Assembly: GCF_021789315.1 (NCBI RefSeq)
Contig: NZ_CP084561.1
Coordinates: forward strand, 1,426,001-1,490,000
Direction of reading: 5' to 3'
DNA length: 64,000 nucleotides
Source: Arthrobacter sp. FW305-BF8
GTDB taxonomy: Bacteria; Actinomycetota; Actinomycetes; Actinomycetales; Micrococcaceae
The notes beneath the pieces were generated by a model. The model ran no database searches, was not told where the DNA came from, and saw only the letters and a program-made list of their open reading frames with translations. Position numbers and translations under genes: made by a program. Shown piece after piece: positions 22,941 through 31,716 of this stretch. The first letter of the stretch is position 1. Every line of letters starts with the position of its first letter.

Positions 22941-24263
22941 ATGAATACCTCTATGTCTTGTTCCCATGACCGGTGGTGCACGCGCGCGGATGCTCTGCTC
23001 GGTGTCGAGGGCATCCACGTCAGCTCCGTCACGACAACCCGGGCCAGCCTGGTTCTGGGCGTTGAGACCGGGGAAGATATCACCGGCTGCCCGGACTGCG
23101 GGGTCGTTGCCGTAGGCCACGGGCGCCGGCGGATTCGGCTCCATGACATTCCGTGCTTCGGCCGACCGGTGCGGCTACTGTGGGCCAAGCGAGTCTGGCG
23201 ATGCCCGGACACGGGCTGCCCCAGAACGACATTCACCGAAGAGCACCCGCTGGCACGATCCAGGGCGAAACTTACGACCAGGGCCATCAAGTGGGCAACC
23301 GATGCGTTGCAGCGTTTCGACACCTCGGTCTCGGCCCTGGCCCACCAGCTCGGCGTTTCCTGGCACACCGTCTGGGACGCGGTGCGGGTTGAAGCATCCC
23401 AGCGGATCGCAGCATCGGACCGGCTTGCAGGGGTGGACGCGCTCGGCGTTGATGAGCATGTGTGGTCCCACACCGGCCCGCCCGGATCCGGCATGGTCAC
23501 CGGGATCGTGGACCACACCCGGGACGCCCACGGCATGGTGCACGCCCGGTTGCTGGACCTCGTTCCAGGACGGTCCGGGAAGGCCTACGCTGACTGGCTC
23601 AAAGAGCGCGGTGCCGGCTTCACCGCCGGGATCAAGACAGCGGCCCTGGATCCGTTCCGTGGCTACGCGAACGCGATCCGCGATGAATTGCCAGAAGCCA
23701 TCACCGTCCTGGACGCGTTCCACGTAGTAAAACTCGGATCAGCCATGGTCGACGAGGTCCGTCGCCGCGTCCAGCAGGACACCCTCGGGCACCGCGGCCG
23801 CAAGGGCGACCCGCTCTACGGCATTCGCCGGACGTTGCAGGTCGGCGCCGAGCACCTCACCGATAAACAAGCCGCCCGGCTCAACGTGAAGCTCCCCCTC
23901 GGGGACCCAGACCACGAGGTCACCCTGGCCTGGCAGTGCTACCAGAAGCTCCGCAACATCTACCACGCCAAGCCCGACCGGGGCAGGGAACTAGTCAACG
24001 AGGTGATCGCCTCGTTCCCGTCCTGCCCGATCCCTGAAGTCTCACGACTGGGCCGGACGCTCAAACAATGGAAGGCAGCCATCCTGGCCTACTTCGACAC
24101 CAACGGCGCCTCCAACGGCCCCACCGAAGCGATCAACGGCGTCATCGAAACCACCCGCAGAATCGCCCGCGGCTTCCGCAACTTCACCAACTACAGAATC
24201 AGATGCCTACTCGCCGCCGGCGGTCACCGCCCCTACCGGATCAAACAAACGAACCATGCCTAA
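22941..24263 (+). CDS. ISL3-family transposase
   Basis: The 440-residue protein shows the ISL3 order: an N-terminal zinc-finger region (CPDCG near 50 and RCPDTGCPRTTF near 90), a helix-turn-helix (VSALAHQLGVSWHTVWDAV) and a DDE nuclease core with GVDEHVWS, ITVLDAFHVVKL and NGASNGPTEAINGVI. It looks intact, ending KQTNHA at a TAA. I chose ATG 22941; an earlier in-frame start would run through the inverted repeat. Its stop codon region overlaps the end of the minus-strand IS110 recombinase by 4 bp, which marks the insertion point of the second element. Confidence 0.9.
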   Translation: MNTSMSCSHDRWCTRADALLGVEGIHVSSVTTTRASLVLGVETGEDITGCPDCGVVAVGHGRRRIRLHDIPCFGRPVRLLWAKRVWRCPDTGCPRTTFTEEHPLARSRAKLTTRAIKWATDALQRFDTSVSALAHQLGVSWHTVWDAVRVEASQRIAASDRLAGVDALGVDEHVWSHTGPPGSGMVTGIVDHTRDAHGMVHARLLDLVPGRSGKAYADWLKERGAGFTAGIKTAALDPFRGYANAIRDELPEAITVLDAFHVVKLGSAMVDEVRRRVQQDTLGHRGRKGDPLYGIRRTLQVGAEHLTDKQAARLNVKLPLGDPDHEVTLAWQCYQKLRNIYHAKPDRGRELVNEVIASFPSCPIPEVSRLGRTLKQWKAAILAYFDTNGASNGPTEAINGVIETTRRIARGFRNFTNYRIRCLLAAGGHRPYRIKQTNHA

Positions 24264-25513
24264 TACGAAAGTAAGGTTGGTCCGTCTGCGGTGGCCGGTG
24301 TGATGGTGACGTCGAAGCCCAGGCTGTTGAGCTTTTTGATGGCGTTGTTTTTGGCTCTGATCGGGTCGAGGCGGGTGAAATGGTCCGCGCCGGGGTCGGC
24401 GTAGCATTCGCCGTCGGCAAGCAGGTGCCAGACCGCGTTCAGGATCGAGTGCGCGACGGCGACCATGGCTTTCATGGGCCCGCGGCGGGCGGCGATGCGC
24501 CGGTATTTGGCAGCCAGGTAGGTGTTCCTGCTCCGGGATGCTGACAGGGCCGCGGTGCCCAGGACGGCCTTGAGGTATTTGTTGCCGGGCAGAATGTGCG
24601 CGGATTTGATACGTCCCGCGGATTCGTTGGAACCGGGACAGACACCGGCCCAGGACGCTAGTCGGCCCGGGGTTTCGAAGCGTGACATGTCCGCCCCGGT
24701 CTCGGCGATGATCACGTCAGCGATTTTGAGGGAGACTCCGGGGATGGTGGCCAGGAATTCCCTGACGGCACGAAAGGGTTCCATCGCCGTCTCGAGCCGT
24801 GTGGTGAGCTGGTCGATGATGCGGGAATGGGCATCAATCTGGTCCAGGTGCAGCCGGGCCATGAACGCGTGGTGCTCCTTGAAGCGGCCTGTGAGTGCGT
24901 CGATGAGCTCGGGGATCCTGGACTTGAGGGTGGCGAGGCCGGCGAGGACCTCGGGGTTGCGTTCCCCTTGGATAAGGGCTTCGAGCATCGCCCGGGACGA
25001 GACGCCGGTCAGGTCCGAGACCACGGAGGATAGCTTGATCCCGGAGCCTTCCAGGAACTTCTCCAGCCGCTGGATCTCCCTGGTTCGGTCATGGGTCGCG
25101 ATGGACCGGGCCCGGGTCAGGTCCCGCAGTTCACGGATCGGCTCCGGCGGGACGAACGAGGCCCTGAGCAGCCCGTGCGCGCCCAACTGGGCCAGCCAAG
25201 CCGCGTCGGAGACATCGGTTTTACGACCAGGGATATTCCGGGCAGCTTTCGCGTTGACCAGCATCACCGGCAGCGTCTCTTCCAGCAGGTAGAAGAAGGG
25301 TTTCCAGTAATCGCTCGTCGCTTCCATCACCACCGTGGTGACGTGCTCGCCTTCCAGGAAATCCCGCAGGTCAAGGATCTGGCCCGTGGTCGCACCCCAC
25401 GTAGTGACCGACGATTTGAAGGTCCCGGCCCGGGCGCCGGGGACACGTAGACAGACCTTCGCATCGCGCTTGGAAATATCCAAACCGGCGGCCCGTTCGT
25501 GCACGATATCCAT
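24260..25513 (-). CDS. IS110-family transposase (DEDD/serine recombinase)
   Basis: From the ATG at 25513 (GGAGG 7 nt upstream) the product has 417 residues. The N-terminal RuvC-like DEDD domain is visible (GLDISKRDAKV with Asp12, VVMEATSDYWKP, GRKTDVSDAAWLAQL). The C-terminal Tnp_20 domain contains TIPGVSLKIADVIIAETG and WAGVCPGSNESAGRIK with the conserved Ser. It appears intact. A GTG 18 bp upstream is in frame but would bury the ribosome binding site. The last residues (GPTLLSY) may be encoded partly by flanking ISL3 DNA. IS110 enzymes work with a bridge RNA encoded in the element's non-coding end; a structured candidate lies just upstream. Confidence 0.9.
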   Translation of the reverse strand: MDIVHERAAGLDISKRDAKVCLRVPGARAGTFKSSVTTWGATTGQILDLRDFLEGEHVTTVVMEATSDYWKPFFYLLEETLPVMLVNAKAARNIPGRKTDVSDAAWLAQLGAHGLLRASFVPPEPIRELRDLTRARSIATHDRTREIQRLEKFLEGSGIKLSSVVSDLTGVSSRAMLEALIQGERNPEVLAGLATLKSRIPELIDALTGRFKEHHAFMARLHLDQIDAHSRIIDQLTTRLETAMEPFRAVREFLATIPGVSLKIADVIIAETGADMSRFETPGRLASWAGVCPGSNESAGRIKSAHILPGNKYLKAVLGTAALSASRSRNTYLAAKYRRIAARRGPMKAMVAVAHSILNAVWHLLADGECYADPGADHFTRLDPIRAKNNAIKKLNSLGFDVTITPATADGPTLLSY

Positions 25514-25547
25514 GACTGTTCCTCCCGACACCTATGAACTGATGAAA

Positions 25548-25704
25548 TGGCGTCTGCCGCGGGGAGGACAGGGAAAATTCAGGAATCTAACACTCGTGCT
25601 CCAAGGCAACAATCCACGGTTCCCGTGGAAGTCCTCCGCGCCACGCTAAATGACAGGCTCACCATCAGCACCAAGGCAAAATCGGCGTCCGCCGCGGCAG
25701 ACAC
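25548..25704 (-). ncRNA. candidate IS110 bridge RNA region
   Basis: The non-coding stretch upstream of the recombinase has nested complementarity. An outer 14-bp arm pair around GTCTGCCGCGG (25552-25562) and CCGCGGCAGAC (25692-25702) matches at 13 of 14 bases. Inside lie GGAGGAC (25563-25569) with GTCCTCC (25631-25637), and the hairpin CCACGG-TTC-CCGTGG (25614-25628). CCAAGGCAA occurs twice (25601 and 25671). The size (about 155 nt) and position agree with bridge RNAs of IS110 elements. Ends, loops and guide segments are not established. Confidence 0.4.
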
Positions 25705-25815
25705 CTCAATGATCCGCCCCCAGCCATGGACTGCCCAGAGCCCGGCGCGTGGCAACAGCGTACTTTCTCCCATCACGGCGCGACGGCGGCGCTAGACCGC
25801 TAAATGCGAAGGGCC

Positions 25816-25823
25816 CCTTTCCC
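25816..25823. repeat. right 8-bp target-site duplication CCTTTCCC of the ISL3 element
   Basis: Identical to 22782-22789. Joining the flanks at this octamer restores a plausible uninterrupted intergenic region upstream of the SDR gene. Confidence 0.75.
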
Positions 25824-25910
25824 CGGGCGGGGAACATGTCCGGGCCGGGCGCCGTTGTATGGGGGAACCGTCTCATCGATCGGCGGGTATACCCCAGCAA
25901 AGGACTCCTT

Positions 25911-26756
25911 ATGCCGCAACGCACCATTGTCATCACCGGCGCCAGCGACGGCATCGGGGCAGCAGCCGCGCGGAACCTGGCGCGGGCAGGCGAGCGGATC
26001 GTCGTCGTCGGGCGTTCCCCGGAGAAGACCGCAGCGGTGGGTGCGGAACTGGGGGTTGACTATTTCGTCTGTGACTTCGCCGAGATGGCGCAGGTGCGCC
26101 TCCTGGCCGCGGCGCTGCGGGAAAGGTACCCGCGGATCGATGTCCTGGTAAACAATGCCGGCGGGATCATGCGCGGCCACGAGCTGACAGTGGACGGCCA
26201 TGAGAAGACGTTCCAGATCAACCACCTGGCGCCGTTCTTGCTCACGACCGAGTTGCTGGACGTTCTCACCGCCAGGCGTGCCACCATCATCAACACCTCA
26301 AGTGCTGCCAACGCATTCGGGCGCCTGGATCTGACGGATCTCAACTCCGAGCGGAGCTACTCGACAAACCGCGCCTACGGCACCGCGAAACTGGCGAATA
26401 TCCTGTTTACCGCGGAACTGCAGAACCGATACGGGGAGGACGGCATCGCGGTGGCCGCATTCCATCCTGGCGTCGTGGCCACCAACTTCGCAGCGGAGTC
26501 CACAAGCTGGTTTCGCCATGCCTACAAGACTGTCCTCAACCGGTTCCTGCTCTCGGCCGAGCAGGGCGCTGACACGCTCGTCTGGCTCGCTACTTCGACG
26601 CCCGGACGAGACTGGGTGCCCGGCGGCTTCTACGTCAAGCGTGCGCTGGCGAAGGCCAACAAGCAGGCCTACGACGCCAGGCTGGCGAGGGACTTCTGGG
26701 ACCGCAGCCTGGAGCTGGTCAGGGCAGGCGAGCCAGTGGAAGCGTCCGAAGCTTGA
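25911..26756 (+). CDS. short-chain dehydrogenase/reductase (SDR)
   Basis: The 281-residue protein has the Rossmann nucleotide-binding motif TGASDGIGAAAARNLARAG at the N-terminus, the NNAG motif (VLVNNAGGIMRG), the catalytic Ser in IINTSSAANA and the YxxxK pair in RAYGTAKLANIL. It matches retinol-dehydrogenase/WWOX-like SDRs that oxidise or reduce alcohols and aldehydes with NAD(P). AAGGA lies upstream of ATG 25911; longer in-frame starts extend into the IS right end and are rejected. GGGTATACCC just upstream (25885-25894) is palindromic and could be part of a promoter or operator. The ISL3 insertion ends 88 bp before the start codon. Confidence 0.88.
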   Translation: MPQRTIVITGASDGIGAAAARNLARAGERIVVVGRSPEKTAAVGAELGVDYFVCDFAEMAQVRLLAAALRERYPRIDVLVNNAGGIMRGHELTVDGHEKTFQINHLAPFLLTTELLDVLTARRATIINTSSAANAFGRLDLTDLNSERSYSTNRAYGTAKLANILFTAELQNRYGEDGIAVAAFHPGVVATNFAAESTSWFRHAYKTVLNRFLLSAEQGADTLVWLATSTPGRDWVPGGFYVKRALAKANKQAYDARLARDFWDRSLELVRAGEPVEASEA

Positions 26757-26836
26757 GGGCACAGCAAAAGGTCCCCTCAGGTTGGGCCTGCGGGAGGGTG
26801 CGGATTTAGGCGGCGAGAGGTGAGGAGGCGTTGAGA

Positions 26837-28981
26837 TCAGCGGCGCAGGTGGAGTCCCTCAAGTGCCTGAAGCGCCTCGGCTGAGCGGCTGATGGCCTGA
26901 TCGAGGCAGGCCTCGGATTCGGGAACCGAGAACAGGTAGCCCTGCAGCGCGTCGCACTGCAGGTCCATCAGGTAGGCGGCCTGCTCGGAGGTTTCGATGC
27001 CCTCCGCGGTGACGCTGAGGCCGAGGCTGTGGGCCATGTTGATCATGGAGCTGAGGATTGGCAGCTTCTCCGCCCCGGTACGGACCATGGAGACAAAGGA
27101 CTGGTCGATCTTCACCGCGTCTACCGGCAGGTCCTGAAGCCGGCCCAGCGACGAGTAGCCGGTGCCAAAATCATCGAGTGCAACCCGCACGCCGGCGCTT
27201 CGCAAACTCGCGAGCTGGCTGATCACGTGGTCGTCGGCGTCGAAAAACACGCTCTCCGTCACCTCCAGCACCAGCTGCCGGGGGACCATGCCGTGGGATT
27301 TGGCCATGTCCAGCACGTTGCCGGCGAAACCGCGGTCCCGCAGCTGAACGCCGGACACGTTGACGGCCAATGAACGCTCAGCGCCGCGGGAAAGCCAGGC
27401 GCCCAGCTGGATAAAACTTTCCCGCATCATCTGCAGGCCGATAACCGAGATCAGTCCGCTGCGCTCCGCCGTCGGAATGAACTGCGACGGCGGGACATTC
27501 CTGCCGTCGCGCTCCCACCGGGCCAGGGCCTCGAACTGGATCACCTCTCCTACCTGAGGCGAAACAACGGGCTGGTAGCTCACCCGGATCTCGTCGTTGT
27601 CGACGGCGAGCCGCAGCCCGGCCTCCATGTCCGTCCGCTGCACCAGGGCCGTCATCATCTCCGGTTTGAACCGCATGTACCGGTTTTTCCCGGCGGCTTT
27701 GGCCGCGTACATCGCCACATCCGCGCGGCGCAGCAACTCCGACGCAGCCACCGCGTCGGCGCATAGCGACGCGATCCCGAGGCTCAGGCTGGGCCGTCGC
27801 ATGGACCCTTCGATCCACACCGGGACATTGAGCGACTGCACGATGCGCTCCGCGACGGACTCGGCATCCGCAGATCCGGTCAGGAGCACGACGAACTCGT
27901 CACCGCCCAGCCGGGCCACAGTGTCCTCCGGCCGGACGCAGGCCCTCAGCCGGCGGGCCACCTCCACAAGCATCTGGTCTCCGGCGGCGTGGCCCAGGAT
28001 GTCGTTGACCTCCTTGAAGTCGTCAAGGTCCAGGAGGAGAACGTCGACGGCGGTACTGCTGCGGCCGTGCAGCGCTTCGGACAGTTGGTCATGGAACAGC
28101 TTGCGGTTGGCGAGCCCGGTAAGCGGATCCTGGAACGCCATGGCTTTCAGCTGTTCTGCCTGTTCGGCCAGATCCGCCATCGCTTGCCGGGCCTGTTCCT
28201 GGGCCCGGCGCCGCGGCGTGACATCCCGGAAGCTCCAGACCCTGCCCACCACCAGGTTGCCCACCCGCTGGGGCCGCGAGTAGCGTTCGAACGTGCGGCC
28301 GTCGAGGAACTCCAACGTGTCGTGGCTTTCGGCGGTGGGGTGCGCGTACAGTTCGTTGATCTTGGCCAGGAAGCTCTCCGGGTGCGCGAGGAGGCCAAGA
28401 ACGAAATCAATCACTGCCGCGTCGTCGCCCCCGGCCATGAGCTCAGGGGGGATGCCCCACATCTTGGTGAACTGCTCGTTGATGCCGGCGATCTTTCCGT
28501 CGACCCCGACCACCAGGATCCCGTCAGCGGTGGACTCCAGGGTGGCGCTGAGCAGCGACATCGCCTCCCGCAGCTCGGCGTCGGTCTCCTGCCGGTGAAA
28601 CGTGGCCCGGACCGATGCCACCAGGGATGGGCCGCCGTCGGAATTCAGCAGCGAGCATGCCACCTCACCGTGGAACTCCGTGCCGTCACTGTGCAGCCCA
28701 TAGGACTCGAAGGGGGTCTTCGCGGCGGCGATGTCTCCGGACTCGCTGTGCAGGCTGGCAAGGAGCCGGTCGAAGCCGCTGCGGTAGCCTTCGGCGAGGA
28801 GCATGCGGTGGTCCTGGCCCACGAGCTGAAGCCTGCCGTAGCCGAAGAGACGCTCCGCGGCGGCATTTACCTGCGTGATGAGGCCGTCGCTGCCGACCAC
28901 GAGGACCGCGTCCGGCAGCGAATCGAACAGGGCGGCGTAACCGGCTGGCGTCCCCCCAGGGCGTGGGGAAACAGCCGTCAT
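26837..28981 (-). CDS. PAS-PAS-GGDEF-EAL protein (cyclic-di-GMP signalling)
   Basis: From ATG 28981 the product has about 714 residues; a TTG at 29035 in frame would add 18. Domains in order: PAS 1 (LFDSLPDAVLVVGSDGLITQ), PAS 2 (ATLESTADGILVVGVDG), GGDEF (DPLTGLANRKLFHDQL and RLGGDEFVVLL) and EAL (FEALARWERDG, then VALDDFGTGYSSLGRL). Both catalytic signatures are intact, so the protein may both make and degrade cyclic di-GMP, with the PAS domains sensing a ligand, redox state or light. No membrane helix is seen, so it is cytosolic. It stands alone, downstream of the UDP-glucose dehydrogenase gene; neither start has a strong ribosome binding site. Confidence 0.88.
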   Translation of the reverse strand: MTAVSPRPGGTPAGYAALFDSLPDAVLVVGSDGLITQVNAAAERLFGYGRLQLVGQDHRMLLAEGYRSGFDRLLASLHSESGDIAAAKTPFESYGLHSDGTEFHGEVACSLLNSDGGPSLVASVRATFHRQETDAELREAMSLLSATLESTADGILVVGVDGKIAGINEQFTKMWGIPPELMAGGDDAAVIDFVLGLLAHPESFLAKINELYAHPTAESHDTLEFLDGRTFERYSRPQRVGNLVVGRVWSFRDVTPRRRAQEQARQAMADLAEQAEQLKAMAFQDPLTGLANRKLFHDQLSEALHGRSSTAVDVLLLDLDDFKEVNDILGHAAGDQMLVEVARRLRACVRPEDTVARLGGDEFVVLLTGSADAESVAERIVQSLNVPVWIEGSMRRPSLSLGIASLCADAVAASELLRRADVAMYAAKAAGKNRYMRFKPEMMTALVQRTDMEAGLRLAVDNDEIRVSYQPVVSPQVGEVIQFEALARWERDGRNVPPSQFIPTAERSGLISVIGLQMMRESFIQLGAWLSRGAERSLAVNVSGVQLRDRGFAGNVLDMAKSHGMVPRQLVLEVTESVFFDADDHVISQLASLRSAGVRVALDDFGTGYSSLGRLQDLPVDAVKIDQSFVSMVRTGAEKLPILSSMINMAHSLGLSVTAEGIETSEQAAYLMDLQCDALQGYLFSVPESEACLDQAISRSAEALQALEGLHLRR

Positions 28982-29072
28982 GCGACCGTTGCGTGAGACC
29001 GCGAGAAACTCATTGGGCGTCCACCCCCTCAGCAAGATCGTACCGCTGATCGGGGGCCGATGACCGGCAGGC

Positions 29073-30455
29073 TTAGCCGGTGATGACTGGCGTAACCACC
29101 GGTGCCGCCTGGGTGCCGAGACCGCGCACCGTCCAGCCTTCGGCCTGCCAGGCCGCAGCGTCCAGCACGTTCCGTGCGTCCAGCACTGTCCGTCGTCGGA
29201 CCAGCTGCCCGACGGCGGCCGGGGACAGTTCGCGGTACTCGGCCCATTCGGTCAGCAGCAGCACCAGCTCGGCACCCTCAAGCGCCCTCGCGGCAGAGGC
29301 CTCGAACCGCAGCTGCGGGTAGCGGATCCATGAGTTGTTGATGGCCTTCGGGTCCGTCACCGTGACGTGCGCTCCGGCGGAGGCGAGCCGGAGCGCGACG
29401 TCGAGGGCAGGGGAGTCGCGGATGTCGTCCGTGTCCGGCTTGAACGCCGCGCCCAGCACGGTGACCGTCCGGCCGGCGAGCATGCCGCCGCAGAGTTCCC
29501 GGGCAACCTCCGCGGTCCGGATGCGCTGGCCGAGGTTGATGGAGTCCACCACGCCCATCCAGTCGTCCACGGACCGGACCTCCAGCGCCTGCGCCTGGGC
29601 GCGGAAACTGCGGATGTCCTTGGGCAGGCAGCCCCCGCCGAACCCCAGCCCGGCGTGCAGGTAGCGGTTGCCGATGCGCGGATCCATGCCCATCGCCTCG
29701 CTCAGTTCGGTGACGTCGGCCCCGGCGGCGTCGCACAGTTCCGACATCGCGTTGATGAAGCTGACCTTCGTGGCCAGGTAGGCGTTCGACGCCGACTTGA
29801 TCAGTTCCGCCGTCGCGAAATTGCATACGAGCCGCGGGATGCCGGCACGCAGCAACGGCTCGTACACCGCGTCCAGCACGGCGGTCACACCGCGGGCAGC
29901 TCCCTGCGTGCCGTCACTGCGGCGCCCGAACGCGCCCTCCTTGCCGCCGGGCACCCCGTACACCAGCCGGTCCGGCACCAGCGTGTCCTTCACCGCGGTG
30001 CCCTGCCGCAGGAACTCCGGATTCCAGCCCAGCAGCACGTCCGGCCGCGCTGCGAGCATGCGCCCCAGCCGGTCGACGGTGCCCACGGGCACAGTGGACT
30101 TACCGACGACGGCGGCTCCCCGGCTCAGGTGCGGAAGGAGACTTTTGGTCGCGGAGACCAGATAGCTGAGGTCGGCGCCGTCGGACGTCTTGGCCTGCGG
30201 CGTGCCCACGCAGAGGAAGTGCAGCTGCGCGCCGGCGGCGTCGGCAAAGTCCGTGGAGAAGCTGAGGCGGCCGGTGGCGCAGCCGTCGCGCAGGAGCTCA
30301 TCCAGCCCCGGCTCGAAGAAGGAGGCCCGGCCGCCGGCGAGCTGCTCGGCCCGTGCGGGGTCGACGTCGATCCCCACCACGGTGTGGCCCATCGAGGCAA
30401 GGGTGGCAGCATGGACGGCACCGAGGTAGCCGCAGCCGATCACGGAAATTTTCAC
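29073..30455 (-). CDS. UDP-glucose 6-dehydrogenase family protein
   Basis: The 460-residue product starts at GTG 30455 with AAGGAG upstream and has the three-part UDP-sugar dehydrogenase layout: an N-terminal NAD-binding domain (VIGCGYLGAVHAATLASMGH), the catalytic centre GFGGGCLPKDI with Cys276, and a C-terminal UDP-binding domain (VLGAAFKPDTDDIRDSPAL). The enzyme converts UDP-glucose to UDP-glucuronate with two NAD, for exopolysaccharide or glycolipid synthesis. Its GTG overlaps the TGA of the glycosyltransferase gene upstream by 4 bp, so translation is coupled and the two probably act in one glycan or glycolipid pathway. Confidence 0.92.
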   Translation of the reverse strand: MKISVIGCGYLGAVHAATLASMGHTVVGIDVDPARAEQLAGGRASFFEPGLDELLRDGCATGRLSFSTDFADAAGAQLHFLCVGTPQAKTSDGADLSYLVSATKSLLPHLSRGAAVVGKSTVPVGTVDRLGRMLAARPDVLLGWNPEFLRQGTAVKDTLVPDRLVYGVPGGKEGAFGRRSDGTQGAARGVTAVLDAVYEPLLRAGIPRLVCNFATAELIKSASNAYLATKVSFINAMSELCDAAGADVTELSEAMGMDPRIGNRYLHAGLGFGGGCLPKDIRSFRAQAQALEVRSVDDWMGVVDSINLGQRIRTAEVARELCGGMLAGRTVTVLGAAFKPDTDDIRDSPALDVALRLASAGAHVTVTDPKAINNSWIRYPQLRFEASAARALEGAELVLLLTEWAEYRELSPAAVGQLVRRRTVLDARNVLDAAAWQAEGWTVRGLGTQAAPVVTPVITG

Positions 30456-31636
30456 TGTGTGGCTCCTTCGGTCTGGATGGTCTTGGTTTCGACGTGATCT
30501 GGACAAGCTCGATCAAGGGTGGAGGCCCCGGCAATCGCCTCCTTGTAGTGCCGCACCAGCTCCGCGCACAGGGCCGGCCACGTCCGGCCCTGGACCGAGG
30601 CGTAAGCTGCCGCCGCGAATGCACGGCGCTTGGCGTCGTCGCCCGTCAGGTCCATCACATGCCGGCGCAGGCCGGCCAGATCGCCGGGCTCATAGAGCCA
30701 GCCGGTACGGGAATTCTCGACCAGATCCAGCGGGCCCCCGCGGCCGGTGGCCACCACCGGCACGCCGGATGCCATGGCCTCCTGGATGCTCTGGCAGAAG
30801 GTCTCGAACTCGCCAGGGTGAACGAACAGATCGAACGACGCCATGGCCCGGGCCAGCTCCTCGCCGCCGAGGAAACCGGTGAACACCGCAGCGGGAAGGA
30901 CCTCCTCCAGCGCCGCCCGCTGCGGACCGTCGCCCACAATCACCAGGCGGGTGCCCGGAACATCTGCCAGCACGGCGAGGTCTTCCACCTGTTTCTCCAC
31001 CGCCAGCCGGCCAACGTAGCCGATGATCCGCTCACCGCCAGGCGCCACGGACGCCCGCCACCCGTCGTCGCGCTTTCCCGGCGTGAACCGCGCGATATCC
31101 ACACCGCGCCGCCACATGCCCACGCGCAGAATTCCGCGGCCGCGCAACTGGTTCAGCGCGAAAGTGGACGGCACCAGCGTCCGGGACGCCAGGAGATGAA
31201 TGTTTTCCACACGGTTCCAGGCCCAGTTCTCCAGGAACGGCACCCCGTACCGGGCGGCGTAGCTGGGAACCTCGGTCTGGTAGATGGCCACGGTGGGGAT
31301 CCCCAGCTGGTGCGCGGCCTGCGCCGCCCGCCAGCCGAGCACGAACGGCGACGCCAGGTGGACCACGTCCGGTGCGTAGTCGGCAAGGATTCTCTTGACC
31401 CGGTACACACCTCCCAGCGCCACGCGCACGTTCGTGTAACCGGCCAGCGGAACAGAGGGCAGCCGGTGGACAAACGCGCCGTTCACAACGTCCAGAACAT
31501 CAGCGTCCGACGTCGACGGCGCAATCACCAGCACCTCATCGCCCCGCTCCTGCAGATGTTCAAGCACCCGCAGGATGGAGTGCGTAACTCCGTTCATCAG
31601 CGGCAGGAATGATTCGGCAACGATAGCGATCCTCAC
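30452..31636 (-). CDS. GT4 glycosyltransferase (alpha-mannosyltransferase-like)
   Basis: The 394-residue protein begins VRIAIVAESFLPLMNGVTHS, the Gly-loop start typical of GT-B enzymes. Its C-terminal donor site holds GYVGRLAVEKQVEDL, then EFETFCQSIQEAMASGVPVV, an E-x7-E motif. This resembles GDP-mannose-dependent MgtA/PimB-like glycosyltransferases of actinobacteria, which build mannosylated glucuronosyl lipids. The direct coupling to a UDP-glucose dehydrogenase, which supplies UDP-glucuronate, fits that idea; the acceptor remains inferred. The start codon is GTG at 31636. Confidence 0.87.
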   Translation of the reverse strand: MRIAIVAESFLPLMNGVTHSILRVLEHLQERGDEVLVIAPSTSDADVLDVVNGAFVHRLPSVPLAGYTNVRVALGGVYRVKRILADYAPDVVHLASPFVLGWRAAQAAHQLGIPTVAIYQTEVPSYAARYGVPFLENWAWNRVENIHLLASRTLVPSTFALNQLRGRGILRVGMWRRGVDIARFTPGKRDDGWRASVAPGGERIIGYVGRLAVEKQVEDLAVLADVPGTRLVIVGDGPQRAALEEVLPAAVFTGFLGGEELARAMASFDLFVHPGEFETFCQSIQEAMASGVPVVATGRGGPLDLVENSRTGWLYEPGDLAGLRRHVMDLTGDDAKRRAFAAAAYASVQGRTWPALCAELVRHYKEAIAGASTLDRACPDHVETKTIQTEGATQ

Positions 31637-31716
31637 ACCTCAACGGTGTTCCTGCAGTCTAACCGTGCGGGGGAGCCGGCGTGACAAGGAAGGGAAGGTT
31701 GGGTTAACAGGCGGGG

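Larger units (their letters stand above)
22790..25815 (+). mobile_element. ISL3-family insertion sequence interrupted by an IS110-family element
   Basis: The left end GGGCCTTCGCA (22790-22800) is matched by TGCGAAGGGCC (25805-25815), 10 of 11 bases complementary. A second matching block lies just inside: AGCGGTCT...AGCGCCGCCG on the left, and CGGCGGCGCT and AGACCGCT on the right. Perfect 8-bp direct repeats CCTTTCCC flank the pair. The ISL3 transposase occupies 22941-24263; the IS110 recombinase and its non-coding region fill most of the rest, so the IS110 element probably entered near the transposase stop codon. The unit sits between the rRNA terminator and the SDR gene. Confidence 0.8.

Noticed and set aside
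25749..25910. Longer start of the SDR gene at 25749
   Set aside because: It would begin inside the ISL3 right end and cross the target duplication; AAGGA supports ATG 25911.
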